Shown here piece after piece: positions 50,870 through 58,880 of a stretch of DNA of 64,000 nt. Both the position numbers and the translations under genes were made by a program. The stretch's first letter is position 1. Every line of letters begins with the position of its first letter. Source of the stretch: Enhydrobacter aerosaccus (GTDB lineage Bacteria; Pseudomonadota; Alphaproteobacteria; Reyranellales; Reyranellaceae); the NCBI GenBank assembly GCA_903832005.1, contig CAIKZO010000088.1:33810-97809 (forward strand), in the 5' to 3' direction. The notes under the pieces were generated by a model, which ran no database searches, was not told the origin of the DNA, and was given only the letters and a program-made list of their open reading frames with translations.

Positions 50870-51037
50870 CTAGCGCTTGTGATCATCCTTGTTCGCCTGC
50901 TGCCCGCCCGGCTTCTGGTCGGACTTGTGATCGGACTGACCTGGCTTCTTGTCCTGGCCCTGCTGGTTCTGCTGCTCGCGCTGCGGCTGCTCGCGCTGCT
51001 GTTGCGACGGGTTCTGGTCCTTGTTCTGCTGGTTCAT
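50870..51037 (-). CDS. Small Gln/Lys-rich disordered protein
   Basis: A 55-codon frame starting ATG at 51037 with GAGGAGAGGAA 11 bases upstream. The sequence MNQQNKDQNPSQQQREQPQR continues with EQQNQQGQDKKPGQSDHKSD and ends ANKDDHKR. It has no hydrophobic residues except one Met start, which marks it as fully disordered and strongly hydrophilic. Such proteins are often stress-induced (hydrophilin-like); that is only a suggestion. It precedes the proline-rich gene on the same strand by 81 bp. Confidence 0.6.
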   Translation of the reverse strand: MNQQNKDQNPSQQQREQPQREQQNQQGQDKKPGQSDHKSDQKPGGQQANKDDHKR

Positions 51038-51166
51038 GGCTCAGTTCCTCTCCTCGTTCGCTGCGGTGGCCGATGTGGCCGCCGTGGAGAGAAAACGCCC
51101 CCCGAAGGACAAGGGTTGCGGGCTTTTAAGCCGCAGATTTTCCGCAGAACACCTTGCATTTGGCCA

Positions 51167-52084
51167 CTATTTGGCCAGCGCGGCACCGGGACGTGTACCG
51201 GCGTAGACGACGTCCAATCCAAGCACGGTGCGCAGTGCATTGGGCGCCATCAAGGTCGCGACGTCGGCAAGACTGGCGCCATTCGCGGGCGTCACGGTGA
51301 GTGTGATCGGTCCCTTGGGGGCGCGCCAATCGGTCATGAACGAGGCCACGGCGTCGAAGGCCTTCAGCGACTCGGCATCCTGTTGGCCGGCGAACGCCTG
51401 GATCGTCATCAATCCGATTGCCACGACTCCCTCCGGCGTATTGCCCTGGCTCTTGGCGCTGGTCTCGAGCACCCGGGCGACGATGCCTTTGTCGTCGATG
51501 GTGAGCGATGCCTTCTGCAGGCGACCGCTGTCGCGCGCACCTTCCACCGCACTTGCCTTGTCGTCGACGCCGTCGATCACCAGCGAGAGCGCGACGCTTC
51601 CCTGTCCGCGCAACGCGATCTCGAGCTTGTCGAGAGTGAGACGCTTGGCGGCGGGATCGAGCCGGTACTCCAGCACGATGTCGGCCGGCACCTTCGGCAG
51701 GCCGTAGGCAGCCAGCGAGCTGGCCGCGGCCTCGTCGCCGGTCACGCCTTCCAGCCTCATCTTGAGGAAGCGCGGAAGATCGTCCTTGTTGTCCTTCTTC
51801 AGCCGGTCGAAGTCGATTGCCTCGACTGTCACCTTCTCGATTTTGATCGTACTGGGCTTGTTGTCGGTCTGCGGCGTAGGTGGGACGACGGCCTCGACGT
51901 CCTTCAGCACGAAGCCCTGGTCGCCCAGCGGCTCGGCGCCGCGATAGGACAGTTTCTGAAATTCGAGCTGCGGCTTCACCTCGCGTTCGAAGCGCTGCAG
52001 ACCGTTGTCGGCGAGCGCGCCCGTCGCCAGCGCGGCGGACGCGATCAGGCCGAACAGGAAGCTCTTCACGCTACGCCCCCTCAT
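51167..52084 (-). CDS. Secreted protein of unknown function
   Basis: An exported protein of about 305 residues. The signal peptide is VKSFLFGLIASAALATGALA then DNG. The body has alternating amphipathic strands (IKIEKVTVEAIDFDRLKKDN, DIVLEYRLDPAAKRLTLDKLEI, GSVALSLVIDGVDD), resembling lipid-transfer or AsmA-like beta folds. I do not recognise a named family. The ATG at 52084 overlaps the stop of the upstream gene (ATGA); a GTG at 52069 has AGGGGG upstream and gives a shorter signal peptide, so either start is possible. No function proposed. Confidence 0.75.
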   Translation of the reverse strand: MRGRSVKSFLFGLIASAALATGALADNGLQRFEREVKPQLEFQKLSYRGAEPLGDQGFVLKDVEAVVPPTPQTDNKPSTIKIEKVTVEAIDFDRLKKDNKDDLPRFLKMRLEGVTGDEAAASSLAAYGLPKVPADIVLEYRLDPAAKRLTLDKLEIALRGQGSVALSLVIDGVDDKASAVEGARDSGRLQKASLTIDDKGIVARVLETSAKSQGNTPEGVVAIGLMTIQAFAGQQDAESLKAFDAVASFMTDWRAPKGPITLTVTPANGASLADVATLMAPNALRTVLGLDVVYAGTRPGAALAK

Positions 52085-52983
52085 GCCATTGCCCGCCGGG
52101 CGAGTTGGGTGTCGACGCAAGTATCGAAGGAGATGTCACGGCTAAGGGTGCCGAAGGAACGCATCGAGGCATGCAGCCGGTCGTAGCCCTCGCGGCGGAC
52201 CACCGGATCGGCGGCCCAGAGGCCGAGCGCACGGTAGCGATCGACGGCGGCGGCAAAGATCGTGGGCTCGACGGCGGGGAAGAAATCCTTGAGCACGCGG
52301 GCGATCTCGGTCGCGGGCGCGCCATTGAACCACTGCAGCGCGCGATGCATGCCGCGTGTCATCGCAAGCATCTCGTCGGAGCGCCGCTCGAGCGTCTCGC
52401 GCCGCGTCACCAGGGTCGTGTAGGCGGTCAGTCCGCGCGTCGCCGCGGCGTTCCAGATGTGACCGGCGCCCGAGGAAAGCAGACGCTCGGCATAGGGCTG
52501 GAAGACCTGGATCGCGTCGATCGTGCCGGCGCGCAGGGCTGCCTCGTTCTCTTCCATCGTGCGGTCGGTGATCCGGTCGAGCGACGTAGGATCGACACCA
52601 GCCCGCCTTATGTCGTCGGCGAGGCAGATCCACGGTGTGGGCACTTCGGACACGGTGGCGAGCTTCAGCGACGCAAGATCGGTGAAGCGGAAGTCGGGCC
52701 GGGGCTTGGCGCCAATGATGAAAAACGGATCGCGTGCGACGACGTCGCAGAAGCAGACGAGATCCGCCGAGGGCTCGCGATCGTGAATGATCATGACGCG
52801 CAGCGGCCCGCCCCACATCGCGTCGACCTCTCCGGCACGCAACGCCTTGGACGCTGCTTCAGGGCTCGGTGAGGGCTTCAGCACCACCTCGACACCGGCC
52901 TCGGTGAAAGCGCCGGTCGCGTAGGCGGCATAAAACGGAGAATAGAAGAACGCGCGGAAATTCTCGGACAAGACGATCGGCAT
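52081..52983 (-). CDS. THI5/NMT1 (SsuA)-like binding protein without signal peptide
   Basis: A 300-residue protein of the NMT1/THI5-like periplasmic-binding fold. Landmarks are SPFYAAYATGAFTEAGVEVVLKP, ASKALRAGEVDAMWGGPLRV and PFFIIGAKPRPDFRFTDLASLKLATV. Unlike usual family members there is no N-terminal signal sequence: it opens MPIVLSENFRAFFYSP. It may therefore be cytosolic, or the protein may be an enzyme or sensor rather than a transporter part. No ABC genes lie beside it. Its ATGA overlap with the next gene suggests co-translation with a secreted protein of unknown role. Confidence 0.85.
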   Translation of the reverse strand: MPIVLSENFRAFFYSPFYAAYATGAFTEAGVEVVLKPSPSPEAASKALRAGEVDAMWGGPLRVMIIHDREPSADLVCFCDVVARDPFFIIGAKPRPDFRFTDLASLKLATVSEVPTPWICLADDIRRAGVDPTSLDRITDRTMEENEAALRAGTIDAIQVFQPYAERLLSSGAGHIWNAAATRGLTAYTTLVTRRETLERRSDEMLAMTRGMHRALQWFNGAPATEIARVLKDFFPAVEPTIFAAAVDRYRALGLWAADPVVRREGYDRLHASMRSFGTLSRDISFDTCVDTQLARRAMA

Positions 52984-53107
52984 CAGGACCCCTCACTGCC
53001 TCTGAGTTTATGTCGAAAACCCGGCTGCCGCCTTCTGTTTTCCATGCAACGGGCATTGTGCGGTGACGTTGATCCGAGGGGAAAAAAGTTTCACTCAGGA
53101 GGACGTC

Positions 53108-53371
53108 ATGAATAAGCGACTGATCGTGCTCACGCTCGCCGCCGTTGCTGGTATTGCCAGCGTGGCGAACGCCCAGACCTATGACCCCAGCATCACCCGC
53201 GGCGAGCGCCGCGAGGATATGCGGGAAGACCGCCGCATGAACGAGCAGCATCCGACGGCGATGAAGGACGAATACGGCTTCCGTTACGACTCCAAGGGCG
53301 ATCGTCTCGACGGCCGCGGCTACGTGACCGCGCCGCCGGTGACCCCGCCGGGCACGCCGGCCTTGCGCTAG
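53108..53371 (+). CDS. Small secreted protein, unknown function
   Basis: An 87-residue protein with a signal peptide (KRLIVLTLAAVAGIASVANA then Q) and a strongly charged, Arg/Glu-rich mature part (TRGERREDMREDRRMNEQHP) followed by a proline-rich tail (TAPPVTPPGTPALR). The ATG has AGGAGG eight bases upstream. It resembles other small periplasmic proteins of alphaproteobacteria but no family can be named. A strong terminator follows, so it is likely a single-gene unit. Confidence 0.75.
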   Translation: MNKRLIVLTLAAVAGIASVANAQTYDPSITRGERREDMREDRRMNEQHPTAMKDEYGFRYDSKGDRLDGRGYVTAPPVTPPGTPALR

Positions 53372-53391
53372 CAATCGCCCATCAAGTTCCA

Positions 53392-53430
53392 AGAAAGCCC
53401 GGTGGCCTGGCGGTCGCCGGGCTTTTCTTT
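53392..53430 (+). terminator. Rho-independent terminator
   Basis: AAAGCCCGG (53394-53402) and CCGGGCTTT (53417-53425) pair perfectly around a 14-nt loop and are followed by TCTTT, giving a T-rich tail. It lies 22 bp after the small secreted protein gene and is the most canonical intrinsic terminator in the window. Confidence 0.8.
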
Positions 53431-53519
53431 GCCAATCTCCCTACCCGTGCAATCCCTTTGCTTCCGTACGGCTTGGCACATAGAGTTTCGCCAGAGACAA
53501 AAAGGGGAAGCGAAACGTC

Positions 53520-54578
53520 ATGAACATCATGAATTTGCGGCGCCGTCAGGCGATGGGATTGGCCGGTGCTGCCGCCATGTCGGGTGTCGCCCCCGCGCTG
53601 GCCCAGGAGCCGCCCAAGCCCGCCCAGATCGTGGTCAATCACTCGGGCGGCTCGATGGGCTCGGCGATGCGCAAGGCGTTCTTCACCGGCTACGAGAAGA
53701 AGTACGGGATCCGCGTGGTCGAGACCAGCCCGGCCGATTTCGGCAAGCTGCGGGCCATGGTCGATTCCGGCAACGTCGAATGGGATGTCACCGAGATCGG
53801 CGGCCAGGACGCGATCCGCGCGGTGGAGATGAAGCTGGTCGAGAAGATCGACGACAAGATCGTCGATCGTTCGAAGTATCCCGAAAAGGTGCGGACGCCG
53901 TACGTCTTCGCGTCGTCGGTCTACACCACGATCATCGGTTACCGGCCCGACGCCTTCAAGAACGACAGCCACCCCAAGAGCTGGGCCGACTGGTGGGACG
54001 TCAAGAAGTTCCCCGGCGCGCGCTCGATGCGCAACCACCCGACCGACAATCTCGAATTCGCGCTGATCGCCGACGGGGTGCCGATGGACAAGGTCTATCC
54101 CATCGACTTCGATCGCGCCTTCAAGAAGCTCGACCAGATCAAGCCGCACGTCAACGTGTGGTGGTCGACCGGCCAGCAGCCCGCCCAGCTCCTGCTCGAC
54201 AAGGAAGTCGTGCTGGCGACCGGCTGGAACGGCCGCTTCTACGACATCATCAAGAAGGGCGGTCCGATCGCCATCGAATGGAACCAGGGCGCGCTGAAGC
54301 AGGGCAGCTTCGTCATTCCGCGCGGCGCCAAGAACGCCTACTGGGGCCAGAAGATGCTGGCCGAGATGTCGATCCCGCAGCAACAGGCGATCTATGCCAG
54401 CGAGCTCGGCTATCCCGGCCTCAACCTCGAGTCGTTGAACTACGTCGACGCCAAGGTGAAGCCCTTCCTGCCGACGCAGTACATCGACAAGCAGTTCTGG
54501 ATCGACGATTCCTGGTACGCCGAGAACGGCACCAAGGCGCTGGAGCTGTGGAACGCATGGCTGTTGAAGAAGGCGTAG
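53520..54578 (+). CDS. Polyamine-type ABC transporter substrate-binding protein (PotD-like)
   Basis: A 352-residue periplasmic binding protein. The N-terminus RRRQAMGLAGAAAMSGVAPA has a twin-arginine-like signal. The mature part has IVVNHSGGSMGSAMRKAFFT, SGNVEWDVTEIGGQDAIRAV and NHPTDNLEFALIADGVPMD, typical of the spermidine/putrescine binding class. It heads an operon with a PotA-type ATPase, PotB/PotC-type permeases and an FAD amine oxidase-like protein. Polyamine or another organic amine/acid as the ligand is inferred from that context. Confidence 0.91.
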   Translation: MNIMNLRRRQAMGLAGAAAMSGVAPALAQEPPKPAQIVVNHSGGSMGSAMRKAFFTGYEKKYGIRVVETSPADFGKLRAMVDSGNVEWDVTEIGGQDAIRAVEMKLVEKIDDKIVDRSKYPEKVRTPYVFASSVYTTIIGYRPDAFKNDSHPKSWADWWDVKKFPGARSMRNHPTDNLEFALIADGVPMDKVYPIDFDRAFKKLDQIKPHVNVWWSTGQQPAQLLLDKEVVLATGWNGRFYDIIKKGGPIAIEWNQGALKQGSFVIPRGAKNAYWGQKMLAEMSIPQQQAIYASELGYPGLNLESLNYVDAKVKPFLPTQYIDKQFWIDDSWYAENGTKALELWNAWLLKKA

Positions 54579-54581
54579 GGA

Positions 54582-55634
54582 GTGGCGACACGCCCAACTG
54601 GTCTCAAGGCGGCTGATCTCAAGGTCTCTGGCCTGCAGAAGCGCTACGGCGACGTCGTGGCGCTGGACGGCGTCTCGCTCGACATCGCGTCGGGCGAGCT
54701 GCTGACCATCCTCGGCCCCAGCGGCTCCGGCAAGACCACCTTGCTCAAGGTCGTCGCGGGTTTCGAAAAACCCGATGCCGGCGACGTGCGGATCGACGGC
54801 GCCGACATCACGGCGCTGCCGCCGGCCCGGCGCGACATCGGCATGGTTTTCCAGCACTACGCGCTGTTCCCGCATCTCACGGTGCGCGCCAACGTCGCCT
54901 TCCCGCTCGAAATGCGTAACGTCCCTCGGGCCGAGATCGACAAGCGGGTCAGCGAGACCCTCCAGCTTGTCGAGTTGGGGGGCTACGAGCAGCGGCTGCC
55001 CAAGCAGCTGTCCGGCGGCCAGCAGCAGCGCGTGGCGCTGGCACGCGCCATCGTCTTCAACCCGCGCCTCCTGCTGCTCGACGAGCCGTTCGGTGCGCTC
55101 GACCGCAAGCTGCGCGAGACCATGCAGCTCGAGGTGCGCCGCCTGCAGCGCAGGCTGGGGCTCACCACCATCTTCATTACCCACGACCAGGAAGAAGCCC
55201 TGGTCCTATCCGATCGAATCGCGGTGATGAACAAGGGCCGCATCCAGCAGGTCGCCACAACAACGGAGATCTACGAGCGGCCGGCCAACGATTTCGTCGC
55301 CGACTTCGTGGGCGAGAGCAACATCTTCCACGGCACGGTGACCGAGCCTGGCGTCGTGTCGCTGGAAGGCGGCCGGCGTCTGTTCGCCAATCATTCAGGC
55401 AAGGTCGGCCAGCGCATGGGCGTGCTGATGCGGCCGGAGCGTTTCGGGCGCGGCACCAACGTCTTTGCTGGCGAGGTCAAGGAGGCGGTCTATCTTGGCG
55501 TTTCCTTCAAGCTGCGAATCGCCTGCGACGACGGCCTCGAATTGATCGTGCGCCAACCGGCGCGCGGTCCTTTGCCGGCGCCCGGGACGCGCGTCAACGT
55601 GGCGATCGAGCCCGAGGACATCCATGTCTTCTAG
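54582..55634 (+). CDS. Polyamine-type ABC transporter ATP-binding protein (PotA-like)
   Basis: A 350-residue ATPase starting GTG at 54582, 3 bp after the binding-protein stop, with GTAGGGA upstream. Walker A is GPSGSGKTT, Q-loop VFQHYALFPHLTV, signature LSGGQQQRVALARAIVFNP, Walker B LLLLDEPFGALDRKLR and the switch His ITHDQEEAL. The TOBE domain is in the last 100 residues (GVLMRPERFGRG). It overlaps the first permease by 11 bp. Confidence 0.94.
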   Translation: MATRPTGLKAADLKVSGLQKRYGDVVALDGVSLDIASGELLTILGPSGSGKTTLLKVVAGFEKPDAGDVRIDGADITALPPARRDIGMVFQHYALFPHLTVRANVAFPLEMRNVPRAEIDKRVSETLQLVELGGYEQRLPKQLSGGQQQRVALARAIVFNPRLLLLDEPFGALDRKLRETMQLEVRRLQRRLGLTTIFITHDQEEALVLSDRIAVMNKGRIQQVATTTEIYERPANDFVADFVGESNIFHGTVTEPGVVSLEGGRRLFANHSGKVGQRMGVLMRPERFGRGTNVFAGEVKEAVYLGVSFKLRIACDDGLELIVRQPARGPLPAPGTRVNVAIEPEDIHVF

Positions 55635-56436
55635 GTGGCTCGGCGCCTGGCCCGCGATACCGGCGCTGCTCCTGCTGTTCGTGTTCTTCCTGTATCCGGT
55701 CGTGCGCATGCTGGGCTTCAGCATCGAGGGCGGCACGCTCGACTGGTACACCAAGGCGCTGGGCGAGAGCCTCTACCTGCAGGTGTTCTGGAACACGTTC
55801 GAGATCGCCTTCTGGGTCACGTTGATCTGCCTGCTGCTGGGCTATCCGCTAGGCTTCCTGCTGGCGACGACGACGCCAGGCTGGGCGACGGTCGGCTTTA
55901 TCTTCGTGCTGCTGCCGCTCTGGACCTCGGTGCTGGTGCGCACCTATGCGTGGATGGTGCTGCTGGGCCGCAACGGCGTGTTCAACCGCATGATGCTGGA
56001 AGCGGGGCTGATCTCCGATCCGGTGCCGATGCTCAACAATTTCTCGGGCGTGCTGATCGGCATGGTTCATGTGCTGCTGCCGTACATGGTGTTGCCGATC
56101 TACGGTGCGGTGCGCCGGGTCGACCCGGCGCTGGTGTCGGCGGCCGAGGGGCTGGGCGCCTCCAATTCCCGCATCTTCCGGCGCGTCTATCTCCCGCTCA
56201 CCCTGCCGGGCATCTTTGCCGGTTCGGTGATCGTCTTCGTGCTGTCGCTGGGCTTCTTCATCACACCGGCGCTGCTGGGCGGCGGACGGGTGGTGATGCT
56301 GGCCGTGATGATCGAGCAGCAGATCCACCAGACGCTGAACTGGCCGTTTGCCGCGGCGCTCTCTGCCGTGCTGCTGGTCTTTACGCTGGCCGTCTATGCC
56401 GCCGCACAGCGCTTCACCCGGAGCGCCGACGCATGA
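55624..56436 (+). CDS. Polyamine-type ABC transporter permease (PotB-like)
   Basis: A 270-residue permease with about six helices. The first is WPAIPALLLLFVFFLYPVVRML and the EAA-type cytoplasmic loop is AEGLGASNSRIFRRVYLPLT. It overlaps the ATPase end by 11 bp and the next permease start by 4 bp (ATGA). Confidence 0.93.
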   Translation: MSSRWLGAWPAIPALLLLFVFFLYPVVRMLGFSIEGGTLDWYTKALGESLYLQVFWNTFEIAFWVTLICLLLGYPLGFLLATTTPGWATVGFIFVLLPLWTSVLVRTYAWMVLLGRNGVFNRMMLEAGLISDPVPMLNNFSGVLIGMVHVLLPYMVLPIYGAVRRVDPALVSAAEGLGASNSRIFRRVYLPLTLPGIFAGSVIVFVLSLGFFITPALLGGGRVVMLAVMIEQQIHQTLNWPFAAALSAVLLVFTLAVYAAAQRFTRSADA

Positions 56437-57212
56437 GCCGCCGGGCGCTCGTGGTGGCGTGCACCGCCATCTACATCTTCCTGATGTTGCCGCTGCTCGT
56501 GGTCTTCCCGATCTCGCTCAGTTCGGCCGCCTACATGCAGTTCCCGCCGCCCGGCTTCAGCTGGCAATGGTACGAGCGCTATCTCGACGATCCGCAGTGG
56601 ATCGATGCCACGGTACGCTCGCTCTATGTCGCCGTGGCGACCGCGATCCTGGCGCTGGCGCTGGGCGTGCCGCTGGCCTTCAGCCTGGTGCGCGGGAAGT
56701 TCCCGGGCCGTTGGCTGGTCGACCGGATTGCGCTCGCGCCCCTGATCGTGCCGACGATCATCGTCTCGGTCGCCGTCTACGGCCTGTTCGCCAAGCTGAA
56801 GCTGATCGGCGAATGGTACGGGCTGGTGATCGCCCACACGGTGCTGGCGCTGCCGTTCGTGGTGCTGGTGATGAGCGCGGGCCTGCGCGACTTCGACCGC
56901 GCGCTCGAGCAGGCGGCCGAGGGGCTGGGCGCCTCCCGGGCGCGGACGCTGCTCAAGATCACCTTGCCGCTGCTGCGCCCGAGCCTGGTCTCGGCCGGGC
57001 TGCTGGCCTTCATCTCGTCGTTCGACGAGCTGGTGGTCGCTTTGTTCCTCGCGGGTCCGAACATGACCTTGCCGAAGAAGATGTTCGACAACATCCTGAT
57101 GGAGATTGATCCGACCATCGCCGCGGTATCGGTGATGCAGATCCTGCTGGTGTCGGTCGTCCTGATCCTGATCGGTCGCTTCGGACGCGGCCTGAGCAAC
57201 AGCGCGCGTTGA
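56433..57212 (+). CDS. Polyamine-type ABC transporter permease (PotC-like)
   Basis: A 259-residue permease, the second half of the importer channel. Helix 1 is ALVVACTAIYIFLMLPLLVV, and the EAA loop is EGLGASRARTLLKITLPLLR. The DPQWIDATVRSLYVAVAT periplasmic segment is typical of PotC. Its start at 56433 overlaps the previous stop (ATGA), and the open frame upstream of it is only an antiframe of the PotB-like gene. The FAD oxidoreductase gene follows after 16 bp. Confidence 0.93.
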   Translation: MSRRALVVACTAIYIFLMLPLLVVFPISLSSAAYMQFPPPGFSWQWYERYLDDPQWIDATVRSLYVAVATAILALALGVPLAFSLVRGKFPGRWLVDRIALAPLIVPTIIVSVAVYGLFAKLKLIGEWYGLVIAHTVLALPFVVLVMSAGLRDFDRALEQAAEGLGASRARTLLKITLPLLRPSLVSAGLLAFISSFDELVVALFLAGPNMTLPKKMFDNILMEIDPTIAAVSVMQILLVSVVLILIGRFGRGLSNSAR

Positions 57213-57228
57213 GTTAACGGGGAGTTCC

Positions 57229-58560
57229 ATGGCCGACAGCATCTTCCACAAGGACTTCAAGGCGCTGCCGTGGTGGTGGGAGTGGTGGCATCCCAACAAC
57301 GAGCTGTCGCAGGACCCGCCGCGCAAGACCGATGTGCTGGTGATCGGCGCGGGCTATGGCGGTCTCTCGACCGGACTCGAGTTGGCGCGCTCGGGCGTCG
57401 ACGTCACGGTGCTGGAGCGCGGCGACTTCGGCGTCGGCGCCTCGACGCGCAACGGCGGCGGCGTCTCGGGTGGCACGACCATGGGCAAGGGCTTCTCCGG
57501 CAAGGGCGTCGGCGGCGACCCCGACGCCTGGAAGAAGATCATGCAGCGCATGCTGACCGATGCAGCCGACTCGCTCAGCCAGGTCGAGACGGTGATCCAG
57601 CGCGAGGGCATCGAGTGTTACTGGCGCCTGAACGGCCGCTTCAGCGCCGCCTACACGCCACGCCATTTTGCCGAACAGGCGGCCAAGGTCGCCACCTACA
57701 ACGACACGGCGAAGCTCGGCACCTACATGATCCCGCGCGAGCAGCAGCGCGAGGAGATCGCCTCGGACTATTACCATGGCGGCATGGTCGTCGAGCGTAC
57801 CGGCCAGCTCCATCCCGCGCTCTACTACGGCGGCCTGTTGAAGGCCGCCAGCCGCGCGGGCGCCAAGCTTTGCGCCAATTGCGACGCCGAGAAGATCGAG
57901 CGCAAGACGAACGGCTTCACGGTGCTCACGTCCAAGGGCCCGATCGAGGCACGCGAGGTGGTGATCGCCACCAACGGCTATACGACCGACGTGACGCCCA
58001 GCCTGAAGCGCCGGCTGATCCCGGTGGCCAGCCACATCATCGCCACCGAGGAACTGCCGGAAGACCTCGTGCAGAGCCTGATCCCCAAGAACCGCGTCGT
58101 CAGCGATACCAAGCGGGTGCTTTGCTACTATCGCCAGTCGCCCGACAACAAGCGCGTGATCTTCGGCGGCCGCGCCCGCTTCACGCAGGTCACGCCCGAG
58201 GTGAGCGCGCCCGTCCTGCACGGCTACATGCTGGAGCGTTGGCCGCAGCTCAAGGGCGTGAAGGTGACCCACGCCTGGACCGGCAACGTGGCCTTCGCCT
58301 TCGACTTCCTGCCGCACATGGGCAAGGAGCAGGGCATGCATTACCTGATGGCCTGCAACGGCTCGGGCGTGGCGATGATGTCGTACCTGGGATACCAGAC
58401 CGCCAAGAAGATCGTCGGCGGCTCGAACCAGCCGATCAACGCCTTCGACGAGCAGGATTTCCCCTCGGTGCCGTTCTACAACGGCAATCCCGAATGGATC
58501 CTGCCCTTCGTCGGCGCGTGGTATCGCACGCGCGACTGGATCGATCGCAAGAGGGCGTGA
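57229..58560 (+). CDS. FAD-dependent oxidoreductase (gamma-glutamylputrescine oxidase-like, DAO fold)
   Basis: A 443-residue cytoplasmic flavoprotein of the D-amino-acid oxidase fold. FAD motif is VLVIGAGYGGLSTGLELARS followed by VTVLERGDFGVGASTRNGGG, which is typical for the PuuB-like oxidases. The N-terminal PWWWEWWHPNNEL is a tryptophan-rich segment seen in that branch. C-terminal WTGNVAFAFDFLPHMG and NGSGVAMMSYLG contact the flavin. It ends the polyamine-type importer operon, so oxidation of an imported amine is a fair inference. Exact substrate unknown. Confidence 0.9.
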   Translation: MADSIFHKDFKALPWWWEWWHPNNELSQDPPRKTDVLVIGAGYGGLSTGLELARSGVDVTVLERGDFGVGASTRNGGGVSGGTTMGKGFSGKGVGGDPDAWKKIMQRMLTDAADSLSQVETVIQREGIECYWRLNGRFSAAYTPRHFAEQAAKVATYNDTAKLGTYMIPREQQREEIASDYYHGGMVVERTGQLHPALYYGGLLKAASRAGAKLCANCDAEKIERKTNGFTVLTSKGPIEAREVVIATNGYTTDVTPSLKRRLIPVASHIIATEELPEDLVQSLIPKNRVVSDTKRVLCYYRQSPDNKRVIFGGRARFTQVTPEVSAPVLHGYMLERWPQLKGVKVTHAWTGNVAFAFDFLPHMGKEQGMHYLMACNGSGVAMMSYLGYQTAKKIVGGSNQPINAFDEQDFPSVPFYNGNPEWILPFVGAWYRTRDWIDRKRA

Positions 58561-58567
58561 GAGGTCT

Positions 58568-58780
58568 TTAGCGATCGGACACGAGACGTTCGCGGCCGAG
58601 CGCGGTGACAGCGACCTGGCCATCGATCTCGGCGATCAGTTCGAGGTCGAACAGGCGGGAGCGATGATCGTGCGGCAAGGCCAATAGCTTGCCGTCCTGC
58701 AGATCGCGCAGCGACGCCAATTCGGTTTGCTTGAGGGGCGCGATCAGACCGCGCGGCGACGTTCGAATGTCGCGAACCAT
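58568..58780 (-). CDS. Small protein of unknown function
   Basis: A 70-residue protein starting MVRDIRTSPRGLIAPLKQTE with GGAGG upstream of the ATG. It reads as a small winged-helix-like protein: RDLQDGKLLALPHDHRSRLFDLELIAEIDGQVAVTALGRERL. Its ending VTALGRERLV is the form seen at the ends of winged helices. It converges with the FAD oxidoreductase gene, 7 bp apart. No family recognised. Confidence 0.65.
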   Translation of the reverse strand: MVRDIRTSPRGLIAPLKQTELASLRDLQDGKLLALPHDHRSRLFDLELIAEIDGQVAVTALGRERLVSDR

Positions 58781-58880
58781 GTGAGCCTCCGTTTCGTGTC
58801 GGGGTAAAACGCGACACGCTTGCGAAGGTTGGATGTGATATTCTCAGGGCAGCCGGAACTGCCCCTGAATGCGCATAATT

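Noticed and set aside
50879..52186. 435-residue plus-strand frame
   Set aside because: It runs antisense to the Q-rich small gene and the secreted protein gene, which have signal peptide and ribosome sites.
53382..55184. 600-residue minus-strand frame
   Set aside because: It is antisense to clear PotD- and PotA-like genes and shows only the His/Asp/Arg-rich composition of high-GC shadow frames.
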